Assembly: GCA_012295275.1 (NCBI GenBank)
Contig: CM022665.1
Location: 24,926,946 to 24,956,945 of the forward strand
Direction: 5' to 3'
DNA from: Chrysomallon squamiferum
Lineage: Eukaryota; Mollusca; Gastropoda; Neomphalida; Peltospiridae
DNA length: 30,000 nucleotides
Every line of letters starts with the position of its first letter. Position 1 is the stretch's first letter. The notes under the pieces were generated by a model that did not search any database, was not told where the DNA came from, and saw only the letters and a list, made by a program, of their open reading frames with translations. Positions 25,912 to 30,000 of this stretch are shown in pieces. A program made the position numbers and the translations under genes.

Positions 25912-28900
25912 TTGTGTATATGTATATACATGTATGTGTGTGTATGTGTTTGTGTCTTGTGTGTGTGTGTCTGTGTGTAAAGTCAGTCCAAATGGAAACC
26001 ATACTTTCATATATTGATACAATTTTATTCCATTTTATATTAGCTAATGATGTTATTTTACACTCTTAAGAGTTTTTTTGTTTAATGTCTGTCAAGGTGC
26101 CATGTGCCAAAATATTTCTGACCTAAAATAACATCTGTTCTTCATTACTACCTGTGTTATACAGGTGTTTATCTACATCTGTATACATAAATATGTCACA
26201 AGTCCATGCACAGTAACATTTATAAATATGTCATGCCTTCCTGTACACTGAAACCCAAACATACATCAGTTATACATATACACCTATGTATGCATATATG
26301 CATGTGTGCACAAACACATTAAATACATACATACACAAACACATAAGCACACATACACACACATGCACAAACATGCACACACACTCACACACATATATGC
26401 ACACACACATATGCTCATGAACACACACATTTACAATACATGGAGAAAATAAACTGGCACATTCCCATGCATAAGCAAATTTAATCATTGCTTGTAATGA
26501 ACAACAGAAACTGAAGTATTATTGTATTTAGACATAGCATATCAAGTAATTAGTGATAGTAAGTAAACATAAGTACTGTTTGTTTCCACAGACGATGTCG
26601 AATGGAGGGTGATTTACGCAAACGACCTGACGGGCCAAGTGAAATTACTTACTCCATGTTGTTGGATTCAGGAGGTATTGAGAATGGAATCATAACACCA
26701 GCAGACATGTTATCATTTGCACGCCAAGTTTCTATGGCAATGGTAAGTTGATGATCTATTTGAAGGGATATTATTTCTTGTTCTTTTTCATATTGTTTTT
26801 TTTTTTTAATTTTTTTTTAATTTTAAAGTGTGAATCAGCAAATAACTGTACTACAAGAAAGATATTTTTGTTGAATTTTGAAATATTTCTATACATATCC
26901 CAAAATCACAAGCAAAAAAGAAACAACAGATAAGCCCCTTTAAAACCAATATGAAAGTCAAATAATAAATAAGTTAAAAAAAAAAAAAAAAAAAAATAAT
27001 CCCTTTAAAATTGGTAATAAAACCAAATAATAAATAAATATATAAATAAGGAAACAAGTAAAGAATGAAGAAAAACAACTTCAAATAAAACAGACTCTAT
27101 CTGGTAATTAAAGGTATTTTCTGGAAAAAAAGCAACAAAAATAAATCATTAACATAAGCTATGTTCAAAATATTACATTCAAACATTGTTATGTTTCAAG
27201 CAGTAAAAACAAAGTGACTAACAAATCATTTCAGTTATTGCCCCTGACATTAACTCTCTTTAAATATCACATAAAATAACATATTAACATAAGACACTGA
27301 CATTTATAAATTGACAGGGACTTTCTTGTTTTTAGTTAAAATATTTTTTTGGAAACAATAATAATTAACATTCAACAAAAGCCATTAAAAAAAAACCTGA
27401 CATATATGTTATTACTAATAATTAGAATTGTTTCAGATATTTATTTTTCACTCCTGATGCATCAGAACTGTTTTTCTAACCAAAGAAATGCATTCTTGCA
27501 TAACAAATATTATTTACTTTTTCCTTCAAAAATTGCTCTTTAGCTGTTTGGAGTTAACAAAATGGGCAATGAAACAGCTGCTAAAATCTTGAAGTTTCTG
27601 GTGTGAGAGAGAAAGAGAGAGAGAGAGAGGGAAAAAAAATATATTACTAGAGTTATTTGCTAGACGTTTGTGCCAACATAAATAAGGGATTCTGTGTTAA
27701 GATGGGTCTGCCAGTGTTACTGTGGATGTAAAACAAGATGTATGTTTAGTTACCTGCGTGAGCATGCAGTTCTCGTGTTTTCGTTGTGTAGGCTTAAAGA
27801 GTGTTGTAGAATGTTTTGTTGTACGTAAGACAATAGGTGAATAATGGTGTGGAATTCCTCAACTGTTAGTGATTTGTCTTTTCACCTTTTTAGGAAAAAT
27901 GTGAAGAGATTATCAAGCATTATAATTTTTTCTTTTTCAGAGTTGGAAAAATATTATTTTTTTTTTTTATGTTTTTAAGTGTGAAATGTTTGTTGTAGCT
28001 GTTTATGTTTTAATTTATTTTAATGATAGAAGAGGAATTTTAATTAATTAATTAATTAATTTTATTTTGTTTTATTTTATTTCTTCTTACTGTTAGTAGT
28101 ATTATAAAATCTGGTTATGGCAGTATGTATATTTGAAAAACAAACAAACAAAAAACCCCACCTAAATGCTAATCTTTGACAGGACAATGCATACATATAC
28201 AGTGATAATATATAAACCAATTATCACAAATTTTTTATTTGAGTTTTTTCTTCTTATTCTAATTATTAGTAGTATTATTATAATAATACATACATACATG
28301 CATACATACATACATACATACATACATACATACATACATACATACATAATATGAAGCTTGAGGCAATATGCACTTGTTGGTGTGGACACCATATGCTACA
28401 AGACTTGAATCTACATCTGTATGATGCCAGAGTAAACATTTGTGTTTATTTTACCACCAATCCAAAATATGCAGTTTTAGCACAATTGCAGGGATTCCAA
28501 GCATATATACATATTTGTGTACATGTGTATAAATTCCAGATTAATATACAGAGAAAAAAAAAAACTTGGCATCTATAGAAGAATCGGTGATAAAACCAAA
28601 TCTGTCTAATTCTGGAAAGTCAGTGATAAAAACAGAGGAACAAAGCTAATATTTAAAGCGAACCTTTTGTGATACAAACAGTCCAAACACATTTTGCATT
28701 CTATCCTGTCACAGTTTTAATTATTTTTGTCAACCTTTCTTAGCTAATATCCACAATTGACAGTAAAAAGAGTATTGTTAGTAAAAATATTATTAGCAGT
28801 TTTTTTGATGTCATCAAACTGGTTGTGGCTAGATTACCAGCTCAAGTTTCTTTAATATTGTCACAAATTTTTTTTTTTTTTTTTTGGGGGGTAAATATGT

Positions 28901-29711
28901 GACATAAAAACATTCAAGTATGTCTGAAGTATGACCCACAATGATTTGATTACACAAATTGGTAATAAAATAGTAATTGTTTGCCTTAATACAGACACAA
29001 ATTCACATTTTCATTCCATGAGCCATTTTTGCCACTGAACTGTAAGAAATATATTTTTAAGTATCATCCAAAAGATGAAAAAAGAAAGAAATTCTATTTC
29101 CCATTGAGAAAAACATGTTAACAACTAACATCATTTTACTAATTCCCTGTTAATGAAATAGAGAAAGTGTTTAACACAGTTTTTGATCCACTATTTATGA
29201 AGCACTAACTAGAATGGTAATTGATTTAACTCAGCCACCATAAAGGACTGATCCTATGACCACAATGCCTTGAGCAAGCACTCAACCACTATCCCACAAA
29301 CCCAGCGTGGTTAATGTACAAATCCCAATAAGCCAGAAAGTGCTGTTTTTAAGAAAGCCCAGACTAAATGTATTGATCCAAGAGATCTTACCTTTTTGCT
29401 CACCTTGACAGTTTCAAAAGCTTCGTTTCTGATTGAGTTTGCTAAGTTGAGCTCTTGAAGTAATGTGGAATGGCACACGTAGCAAGTAATTTGTAACGTT
29501 TGGATCACACACGAGTCAAGGGCTGTGTTACAGTTACATAAAGAACAAAATTAATTAACAAGGCCTCAGGTTTTGTTTTGGGTTATTTATCACTTGGGTG
29601 GTACTGAAAATGGAATTTTTTTGAGGTCATTATGATGGCTTTAGTTACGGTATCATACTGATTTCTGTTTCATCAGACTTAATTTTATTTGTTGTATGAG
29701 AGTGCATGGTG

Positions 29712-29756
<45 letters not shown>

Positions 29757-30000
29757 GTGTGTGTGTGTGTGTGTAAATAAATATGTTTTGGGGAATTTAT
29801 GTGTGAACAAGATATTTTTGTGAATATATATAATTTTTGTGTATGTTTGTACATAGATGCACATATATGTATGTCTTATCTACATGTATGAGCATGATTG
29901 TAGTGTGTGTGTGTGTGTGTGTGAGTGCATGTGAGTGCATGTGAGTGCATGTACATGTACATGTGTTTTTTATCTTCCTAAATTCCTGCTTTACAGGCCA
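4380..30000 (+). CDS. Receptor tyrosine kinase, torso/FGFR class (partial, spliced)
   Basis: This gene is assembled as exons 4380-4442, 5062-5136, 5587-5635, 6844-7028, 10593-10731, 10908-11209, 11781-11964, 12313-12342, 13255-13526, 14146-14278, 17422-17595, 18794-18955, 23755-23923 and 26592-26742, plus a probable exon from 29997. All borders are GT-AG and the frame holds throughout (696 residues). Seen: a Cys-rich box (1-60), three FN3-like domains (about 63-168, 187-323, 346-460), at least nine N-glycosylation sequons, a transmembrane helix (487-508) followed by KKRK, P-loop GQGAFG (566-571), VAIK lysine (586), helix C glutamate (603), hinge LIMEF with Met633 as gatekeeper, and a kinase insert. 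From the family: a plasma-membrane receptor that dimerises on ligand binding and phosphorylates tyrosines to start Ras/MAPK-type signalling. The N-lobe reads FGFR-like and the split kinase fits torso, FGFR and VEGFR relatives. Missing: start codon, signal peptide, HRD, DFG and tail. Torso-like is my best name, but orthology is not proven. Confidence 0.85.
4443..5061 (+). other. Intron 1
   Basis: A GT-AG intron of 619 bp. Most of its right half is the compound (CA)n/(CT)n repeat at 4831-4978. No other element is seen. Confidence 0.75.
4831..4978. repeat. Compound (CA)n/(CT)n microsatellite
   Basis: A run of CA repeats broken by CTCT blocks at three places. It ends about 80 bp before the exon 2 acceptor. 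It creates a long Thr-His frame that is not a gene. Confidence 0.95.
5062..5136 (+). CDS. Exon 2: Cys-rich box, middle part
   Basis: The acceptor TTTTCTTTTCAG ends at 5061 and the donor GTAAGT begins at 5137. It is 75 nt, phase 0 to 0. It encodes 25 residues that begin CWQLC and end DDKKKC, giving four cysteines. Together with C-x2-C across the exon 1 junction (CNM then CWQLC), it makes the dense cysteine pattern that resembles the N-terminal box of anosmin-1 (family resemblance from memory, not an alignment). Confidence 0.85.
5137..5586 (+). other. Intron 2
   Basis: A GT-AG intron of 450 bp. Its last 110 bp are (ATT)n then (AT)n repeats, leaving a short pyrimidine tract TTTCTTTTATTACAG before exon 3. 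Confidence 0.8.
5479..5568. repeat. (ATT)n followed by (AT)n
   Basis: About 68 bp of imperfect ATT repeat running into an AT dinucleotide run, ending 18 bp before the exon 3 acceptor. Confidence 0.95.
5587..5635 (+). CDS. Exon 3: end of the Cys-rich box
   Basis: The acceptor TTATTACAG ends at 5586 and the donor GTAAAT begins at 5636. It is 49 nt, phase 0 to 1. It encodes TIGCKTACSFIDSPTP plus the first base of a valine codon. The motif GCKTAC supplies the last two cysteines of the box, and the Pro/Ser/Thr end reads as a linker into the first FN3 domain. Confidence 0.85.
5636..6843 (+). other. Intron 3
   Basis: A GT-AG intron of 1208 bp with a (CA)n run at 5707-5738 and an A-rich stretch near 6230-6340. 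Short frames on both strands here are low-complexity. No missed exon was seen, and the frame joins correctly across it. Confidence 0.8.
5707..5738. repeat. (CA)n microsatellite
   Basis: A pure CA run of about 32 bp shortly after exon 3. Confidence 0.95.
6844..7028 (+). CDS. Exon 4: first half of FN3-like domain 1
   Basis: The acceptor TTTTAATGACAG ends at 6843 and the donor GTAAAG begins at 7029. It is 185 nt, phase 1 to 0. The upstream G plus TT gives the valine that starts VNKSEVTW. It contains an N-glycosylation sequon (NKS) and an FN3-type strand pattern (VKLKVNSYYTDITWLVP) with the conserved tryptophan of strand B. It ends WFNLGQ. The block has far higher sequence complexity and GC than the flanking introns. 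Confidence 0.92.
7153..7270. repeat. (CT)n microsatellite
   Basis: A long CT-dinucleotide tract, 125 bp after exon 4, entered through CCCTCC-rich imperfect units. Poly-Ser-Leu frames across it are artefacts. Confidence 0.95.
7731..8068. repeat. Four diverged tandem copies, 75-107 bp spacing
   Basis: Copies start near 7735, 7842, 7919 and 8017. Each keeps TTAATTTA, then a variant of CTGTACATTTTATCAAG, then TTTGCTGAAATA, then an AATG/GATGATAAAATAA-type end. Copies 1 and 3 are most alike. The spacing is uneven (about 107, 77 and 98 bp), so insertions have occurred between copies. Confidence 0.75.
8944..9010 (-). mobile_element. Possible tRNA-derived SINE remnant
   Basis: Read on the minus strand, GGTAGCCTAATGGATAA resembles a tRNA/pol III A box, and about 30 nt later GGTTGTGTTCT is a degenerate B box (GGTTCRANNCC type), followed by a T-run. 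This is only a resemblance; no second copy or target-site duplication was found in the window. Confidence 0.25.
10260..10400. repeat. A-rich tract with (AATA)n and (AAT)n
   Basis: A homopolymer A run of about 30 bp flanked by AAT and AAAT tandem units, about 190 bp before exon 5. Possibly the tail of an old retroposon, but no body is recognisable. Confidence 0.8.
10593..10731 (+). CDS. Exon 5: second half of FN3-like domain 1
   Basis: The acceptor TCTTTTCCAG ends at 10592 and the donor GTAAGT begins at 10732. It is 139 nt, phase 0 to 1. It contains LPEFMLFAVSENG, the F/G-strand signature of an FN3 fold (hydrophobic, aromatic, then V-x-x-NG), and an NFS sequon. It ends PHIFG plus the first base of a serine codon. 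Confidence 0.92.
10732..10907 (+). other. Intron 5 (short)
   Basis: The shortest intron in the gene at 176 bp. It is pyrimidine-rich, with acceptor CATCTTTTAG. Confidence 0.9.
10908..11209 (+). CDS. Exon 6: FN3-like domain 2, main part
   Basis: It is 302 nt, phase 1 to 0, with the donor GTGAGT at 11210. It encodes VITIPEKGHLKDHPPGVF, then MNITV, then VVATVKWQHPNITNLDC, then MYDINWFLLDCNG. VKW and the INWFLLDC stretch look like FN3 strands B and C. Four cysteines (LDC, DVC, LDC, PDC) make it more cysteine-rich than a typical FN3, so extra loop disulfides are likely. There are two NIT sequons. Confidence 0.94.
11210..11780 (+). other. Intron 6
   Basis: A 571 bp intron with (TG)n runs at 11319-11357 and an imperfect TGTCTGTG-type stretch at 11405-11525. 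Antisense frames of up to 215 codons across this part pass through the repeats and the exon and are artefacts. Confidence 0.9.
11319..11357. repeat. (TG)n microsatellite
   Basis: A TG dinucleotide run after exon 6, followed by imperfect TGTCTGTG units as far as 11525. Confidence 0.95.
11781..11964 (+). CDS. Exon 7: end of FN3-like domain 2 and linker
   Basis: The acceptor TTTTTGTTGCAG ends at 11780 and the donor GTGAGT begins at 11965. It is 184 nt, phase 0 to 1. It encodes LLFNSEYQIRIEIHVNSG, the F and G strands of an FN3 domain with the conserved tyrosine of strand F, then a cysteine-containing linker (KCMDTGRYFTTCFDP). Confidence 0.93.
11965..12312 (+). other. Intron 7
   Basis: A 348 bp intron carrying a short (AAAT)n/(AAT)n/(ATG)n compound repeat at 12215-12277. 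Acceptor TTTCTTTTTCAG. Confidence 0.85.
12313..12342 (+). CDS. Exon 8: 30-nt microexon
   Basis: The acceptor TTTCTTTTTCAG ends at 12312 and the donor GTAAGT begins at 12343, both strong. The length is 30 nt, phase 1 to 1, so it can be skipped without a frameshift. It encodes the Ser/Thr/Asp-rich linker EDSDGLSTTT between FN3 domains 2 and 3, a likely O-glycosylated hinge. Confidence 0.8.
12343..13254 (+). other. Intron 8
   Basis: A 912 bp intron. The last 100 bp are an (ATT)n and poly-T tract that forms an extremely long polypyrimidine region against the exon 9 acceptor. Confidence 0.85.
13154..13252. repeat. (ATT)n and poly-T tract before exon 9
   Basis: (TTA)n, then about 50 bp of nearly pure T, then (TTA)n and T again, reaching the TTTTTTAG acceptor at 13254. 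Confidence 0.95.
13255..13526 (+). CDS. Exon 9: FN3-like domain 3, main part
   Basis: It is 272 nt, phase 1 to 0, with the donor GTGAGT at 13527. It encodes NPLKIEVLPLG, then AEFNITWSTPLN (strand B with its tryptophan), then KYYRVRWEM (strand C), then MLLKLEKDCIYHVF. The last part matches the FN3 E-F region, with a D-C-x-Y pattern that anosmin FN3 domains also show. Three sequons (NIT, NKT, NET). Reading through the donor would add about 23 residues before a stop at 13593. Confidence 0.95.
13527..14145 (+). other. Intron 9
   Basis: A 619 bp intron dominated in its middle by the (GT)n repeat at 13870-13941. Nothing else is recognised. Confidence 0.9.
13870..13941. repeat. (GT)n microsatellite
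   Basis: An uninterrupted GT run of about 70 bp, giving Cys-Val frames that are not genes. Confidence 0.95.
14146..14278 (+). CDS. Exon 10: end of FN3-like domain 3 and stalk
   Basis: The acceptor TTCATTTTAG ends at 14145 and the donor GTAAGT begins at 14279. It is 133 nt, phase 0 to 1. VEAYFRSNTEGG closes the third FN3 domain (strand F then G). A Ser/Thr/Asn-rich stalk with sequons (NTS, NST) then leads to the membrane. Confidence 0.92.
14530..14589. repeat. Nested inverted repeat
   Basis: Outer arms AGGCTTT (14530-14536) and AAAGCCT (14583-14589) enclose inner arms CAGTG (14556-14560) and CACTG (14570-14574). It would fold as a hairpin with an internal loop. It may be a remnant of a small palindromic element. 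Confidence 0.5.
14869..15494 (+). repeat. Tandem array, ten units of about 60 bp
   Basis: Ten full units plus a partial one. Each has TTTGTAAATCATTTACAG, then TTAACC, a T-run, AATGTTTATATTC, and TAGTGTACTTTTAA. The unit text is identical by eye from copy to copy. Only the T-run changes: about 9, 8, 10, 11, 8, 9, 8, 14, 9 and 10 bases. The array ends where a divergent copy reads CAGTCAAATT (about 15491). The near-identity means recent expansion or ongoing homogenisation. Every unit contains CATTTACAG, which looks like a weak 3' splice site, but it lies before the T-run rather than after it. Confidence 0.95.
16550..16675. repeat. A-rich (AAAAT)n and poly-A tract
   Basis: AAAAT/AAAT tandem units joined to an A-run of about 27 bases. 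Confidence 0.9.
17023..17068. repeat. (GT)n microsatellite
   Basis: A pure GT run in intron 10. Confidence 0.95.
17422..17595 (+). CDS. Exon 11: transmembrane helix and juxtamembrane start
   Basis: The acceptor GTTGTTTTAG ends at 17421 and the donor GTAAGG begins at 17596. It is 174 nt, phase 1 to 1. It encodes KHHFSTLSG, then a hydrophobic stretch of about 22 residues (IIIGVTVVV through ILFIY, codons at 17448-17513), then the stop-transfer cluster KKRKNFK and a polar Ser-rich segment (TTVSKSNSYKSNMG). The whole membrane anchor sits in this one exon. Confidence 0.95.
17596..18793 (+). other. Intron 11
   Basis: A 1.2 kb intron starting with (TTA)n/T tracts (17614-17690) and a long imperfect (TAG)n/(GTA)n tract (17692-17972). 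The remainder to 18793 shows no exon. It ends at a CAGCAG tandem acceptor. Confidence 0.9.
17692..17972. repeat. Imperfect (TAG)n trinucleotide tract
   Basis: About 280 bp of diverged GTA/TAG units, purest at about 17905-17942. Valine-rich frames here come from the repeat. Confidence 0.9.
18791..18796 (+). promoter_or_regulatory. NAGNAG tandem splice acceptor (CAGCAG)
   Basis: Two adjacent AG acceptors, CAG at 18791-18793 and CAG at 18794-18796. Use of the first gives juxtamembrane M-G-A-G-K; use of the second gives M-G-G-K. Both keep frame. Confidence 0.7.
18794..18955 (+). CDS. Exon 12: juxtamembrane, P-loop and catalytic lysine
   Basis: It is 162 nt (159 if the second AG is used), phase 1 to 1, with the donor GTGAGT at 18956. 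It encodes DEWELDPKLLKFSTPLGQG, the usual W-E-x-D kinase entry. The glycine-rich loop GQGAFG is at 18883-18900, and VVTGYY and DWKVAIKLVK follow. The ATP-binding lysine codon is at 18943-18945. These motifs make the kinase identification secure. Confidence 0.97.
19446..19770 (+). repeat. 45 bp purine-rich minisatellite
   Basis: About eight copies of a unit built of GATGAATGATAATGAAAG, then AAAAGTGAAGAGAAGG, then TAAGAAAGAAA. The last copies (starting near 19640, 19685 and 19730) have an exact 45 bp period. Earlier copies are truncated or expanded. The purine-rich bias continues both ways (about 19355-20095). Confidence 0.92.
20740..21125. other. Higher-complexity, higher-GC intronic block
   Basis: By eye, this block is distinctly less AT-rich and almost free of simple repeats compared with the rest of the intron. 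It has CpGs and mixed sequence. Short frames on both strands (about 60-65 codons) lack a recognisable domain or suitable splice signals. It may be a conserved non-coding element, an old transposon fragment or an unrecognised exon. Confidence 0.4.
22725..22768. repeat. (TATG)n microsatellite
   Basis: A perfect tetranucleotide run embedded in TGTG/TATG-rich DNA (about 22340-22720). Confidence 0.95.
23461..23592. repeat. GGGA/(GA)n to (AT)n compound tract
   Basis: GGGAGGGA-type purine units pass into (GA)n at 23535-23560 and then switch abruptly to (AT)n. An open frame through it runs into exon 13 but is repeat-encoded up to the acceptor at 23754. Confidence 0.95.
23755..23923 (+). CDS. Exon 13: helix C to hinge of the kinase
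   Basis: The acceptor TTTATTTTTCAG ends at 23754 and the donor GTAAGT begins at 23924. It is 169 nt, phase 1 to 2. It encodes EDLVAEINLMKRIG with the helix C glutamate at 23793-23795, then HPNIVSMIGACT, then the hinge ALIMEFVPYGNL. The gatekeeper codon is ATG (Met) at 23883-23885. The segment closely follows the FGFR pattern (DLVSEM..MIG, H.NI, LLGACT, GNL). Confidence 0.97.
23928..24440 (+). repeat. Degenerate tandem units of about 40-50 bp beside exon 13
   Basis: Units follow the pattern ACACATGTCC, TATATACTGCT, AATATGT, CCAAACTTAAAT. Recognisable starts lie near 23930, 23970, 24029, 24075, 24119, 24160, 24204, 24241 and 24287, and weaker ones near 24360 and 24414. The first unit begins inside the splice donor of exon 13 (GTAAGTACACATGTCC). 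Related text returns at about 24813-24965. Confidence 0.75.
25077..25190. repeat. (AAT)n followed by (GAT)n
   Basis: About 55 bp of AAT units switching to GAT units. It reads as poly-Asn then poly-Asp in one frame and poly-Ile/Met in another; neither is a gene. Confidence 0.95.
25846..25980. repeat. (GT)n/(AT)n-rich tract
   Basis: Interrupted GT and TATATG units after a long C/T-rich stretch (25685-25830). Confidence 0.9.
26270..26430. repeat. CA-rich imperfect tract
   Basis: ACAC/ACAT units with frequent ATGC interruptions, about 160 bp upstream of exon 14. Confidence 0.85.
26592..26742 (+). CDS. Exon 14: kinase insert and start of helix E
   Basis: The acceptor TGTTTCCACAG ends at 26591 and the donor GTAAGT begins at 26743. 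It is 151 nt, phase 2 to 0. It encodes KRCRMEGDLRKRPDG, a short insert (MLLDSGGIENG), then ITPADMLSFARQVSMAM, the helix E region that precedes the catalytic loop in FGFR, VEGFR, KIT and torso kinases. The insert has no obvious YxxM or YxN docking site; its one tyrosine is in EITYSML. Confidence 0.96.
28286..28348. repeat. (CATA)n microsatellite
   Basis: A tetranucleotide run with a single CATG interruption near its start. Confidence 0.95.
29235..29300 (-). mobile_element. tRNA-derived SINE-like remnant
   Basis: On the minus strand, TAGTGGTTGAGTGCTTGCTC resembles the A-box/D-arm region of a tRNA. About 24 nt later, AGGATCAGTCC (complement of 29245-29255) resembles a B box (GGTTCRANTCC type). 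This order and spacing are usual for the head of tRNA-derived SINEs, which are abundant in mollusc genomes. No clear tail or target duplication was identified, so it may be a truncated copy. Confidence 0.5.
29404..29522 (-). CDS. Possible minus-strand exon of an unknown gene
   Basis: On the minus strand, an acceptor-like ...TGTAACACAG (ending at 29523) is followed by a 119-nt open stretch, then the strong donor AAG/GTGAGC (exon end 29404). A second donor AAAAAG/GTAAGA lies 12 nt further on (exon end 29392). The frame (2 nt, then 39 codons) reads LDSCVIQTLQITCYVCHS and continues with HSTLLQELNLANSIRNEAF. It has no low-complexity bias and looks like a helical protein segment. I do not recognise the family. 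It could be a nested gene, a retro-fragment or chance; no partner exon was found in the window. Confidence 0.3.
29715..29774. repeat. (GT)n microsatellite
   Basis: A GT run with one TT interruption near 29755; further GT units lie at 29904-29924. Confidence 0.95.
29997..30000 (+). CDS. Probable start of exon 15 (cut by window end)
   Basis: The pyrimidine-rich stretch ending CTGCTTTACAG at 29996 is a good acceptor in the right place and phase (0). The four visible exon bases are GCCA, giving Ala after the QVSMAM of exon 14. KIT-like kinases have GMA at this point, so alanine is acceptable. The exon should go on to encode the HRD catalytic loop. Confidence 0.45.

Larger units (their letters stand above)
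23924..26591 (+). other. Intron 13
   Basis: A 2.67 kb intron. It starts with degenerate tandem units (about 23928-24440, again 24813-24965). It then has (AAT)n/(ATG)n at 25077-25190, a pyrimidine-rich tract (25685-25830), (GT)n at 25846-25980 and CA-rich DNA at 26270-26430. Confidence 0.88.
26743..29996 (+). other. Intron 14
   Basis: A 3.25 kb intron, if the acceptor at 29996 is right. It has A-rich tracts (26975-27060), a GA-run at 27606-27630, (TTAA)n at 28041-28062, (CATA)n at 28286-28348, a SINE-like remnant (29235-29300), a possible minus-strand exon (29404-29522), and (GT)n at 29715-29774. No catalytic-loop (HRD) coding was found, so that exon is downstream. Confidence 0.75.

Noticed and set aside
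1-30000. CRISPR array, rRNA, intact tRNA, reverse transcriptase or transposase genes
   Set aside because: Scanned by eye on both strands. The tandem arrays have no spacer structure and no catalytic motifs of mobile-element enzymes were found. Only tRNA-like SINE fragments are suggested.

Overview
This is an AT-rich eukaryotic nuclear window. It is made of large introns full of microsatellites, separated by short exons with clean GT-AG borders. There are no operons, ribosome binding sites or dense ORFs, so it is animal rather than bacterial DNA. The protein encoded is a receptor tyrosine kinase of the torso/FGFR class as seen in invertebrates. The kinase type, the long simple-repeat-filled introns and the (CA)n, (ATT)n and (CT)n content suggest a lophotrochozoan, most likely a mollusc (a cephalopod is plausible). 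The species cannot be proved from the sequence alone.

The window is dominated by one plus-strand gene whose 5' and 3' ends both lie outside what can be seen. Fourteen exons were assembled by hand: 4380-4442, 5062-5136, 5587-5635, 6844-7028, 10593-10731, 10908-11209, 11781-11964, 12313-12342, 13255-13526, 14146-14278, 17422-17595, 18794-18955, 23755-23923 and 26592-26742. A fifteenth probably starts at 29997, four bases before the window ends. All junctions keep frame and give 2088 nt, or 696 residues. In order the protein has a cysteine-rich box (residues 1-60), three fibronectin type III-like domains (about 63-168, 187-323 and 346-460), one transmembrane helix (about 487-508), a juxtamembrane segment, and the N-lobe of a tyrosine kinase up to helix E (about 550-696) with a kinase insert. 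The HRD and DFG motifs must be encoded to the right of the window. The start codon and signal peptide are not visible and are presumably upstream, within 1-4379 or outside.

Layout. 1-4379 is non-coding 5' flank or first intron, with two CpG-containing blocks that look like promoters or enhancers (about 961-1030 and 2770-3075). 4380-14278 holds the ectodomain exons. 14279-17421 is an intron with a striking array of about 60 bp units. 17422-18955 holds the transmembrane exon and the P-loop/catalytic-lysine exon. 18956-23754 is a 4.8 kb intron with a purine-rich 45 bp minisatellite and a more complex block at 20740-21125. 23755-26742 holds the rest of the kinase N-lobe and the insert. 26743-29996 is an intron that contains a tRNA-derived SINE-like remnant and a possible minus-strand exon (29404-29522).

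The most interesting points are: the ectodomain, whose cysteine spacing and FN3 domains recall anosmin-1 (a secreted FGFR modulator) joined to an FGFR/torso-type kinase; a methionine at the gatekeeper position; exon phases and a CAGCAG acceptor that would allow several in-frame splice forms; a homogenised tandem array carrying a splice-acceptor-like motif in every unit; and the candidate nested antisense exon.
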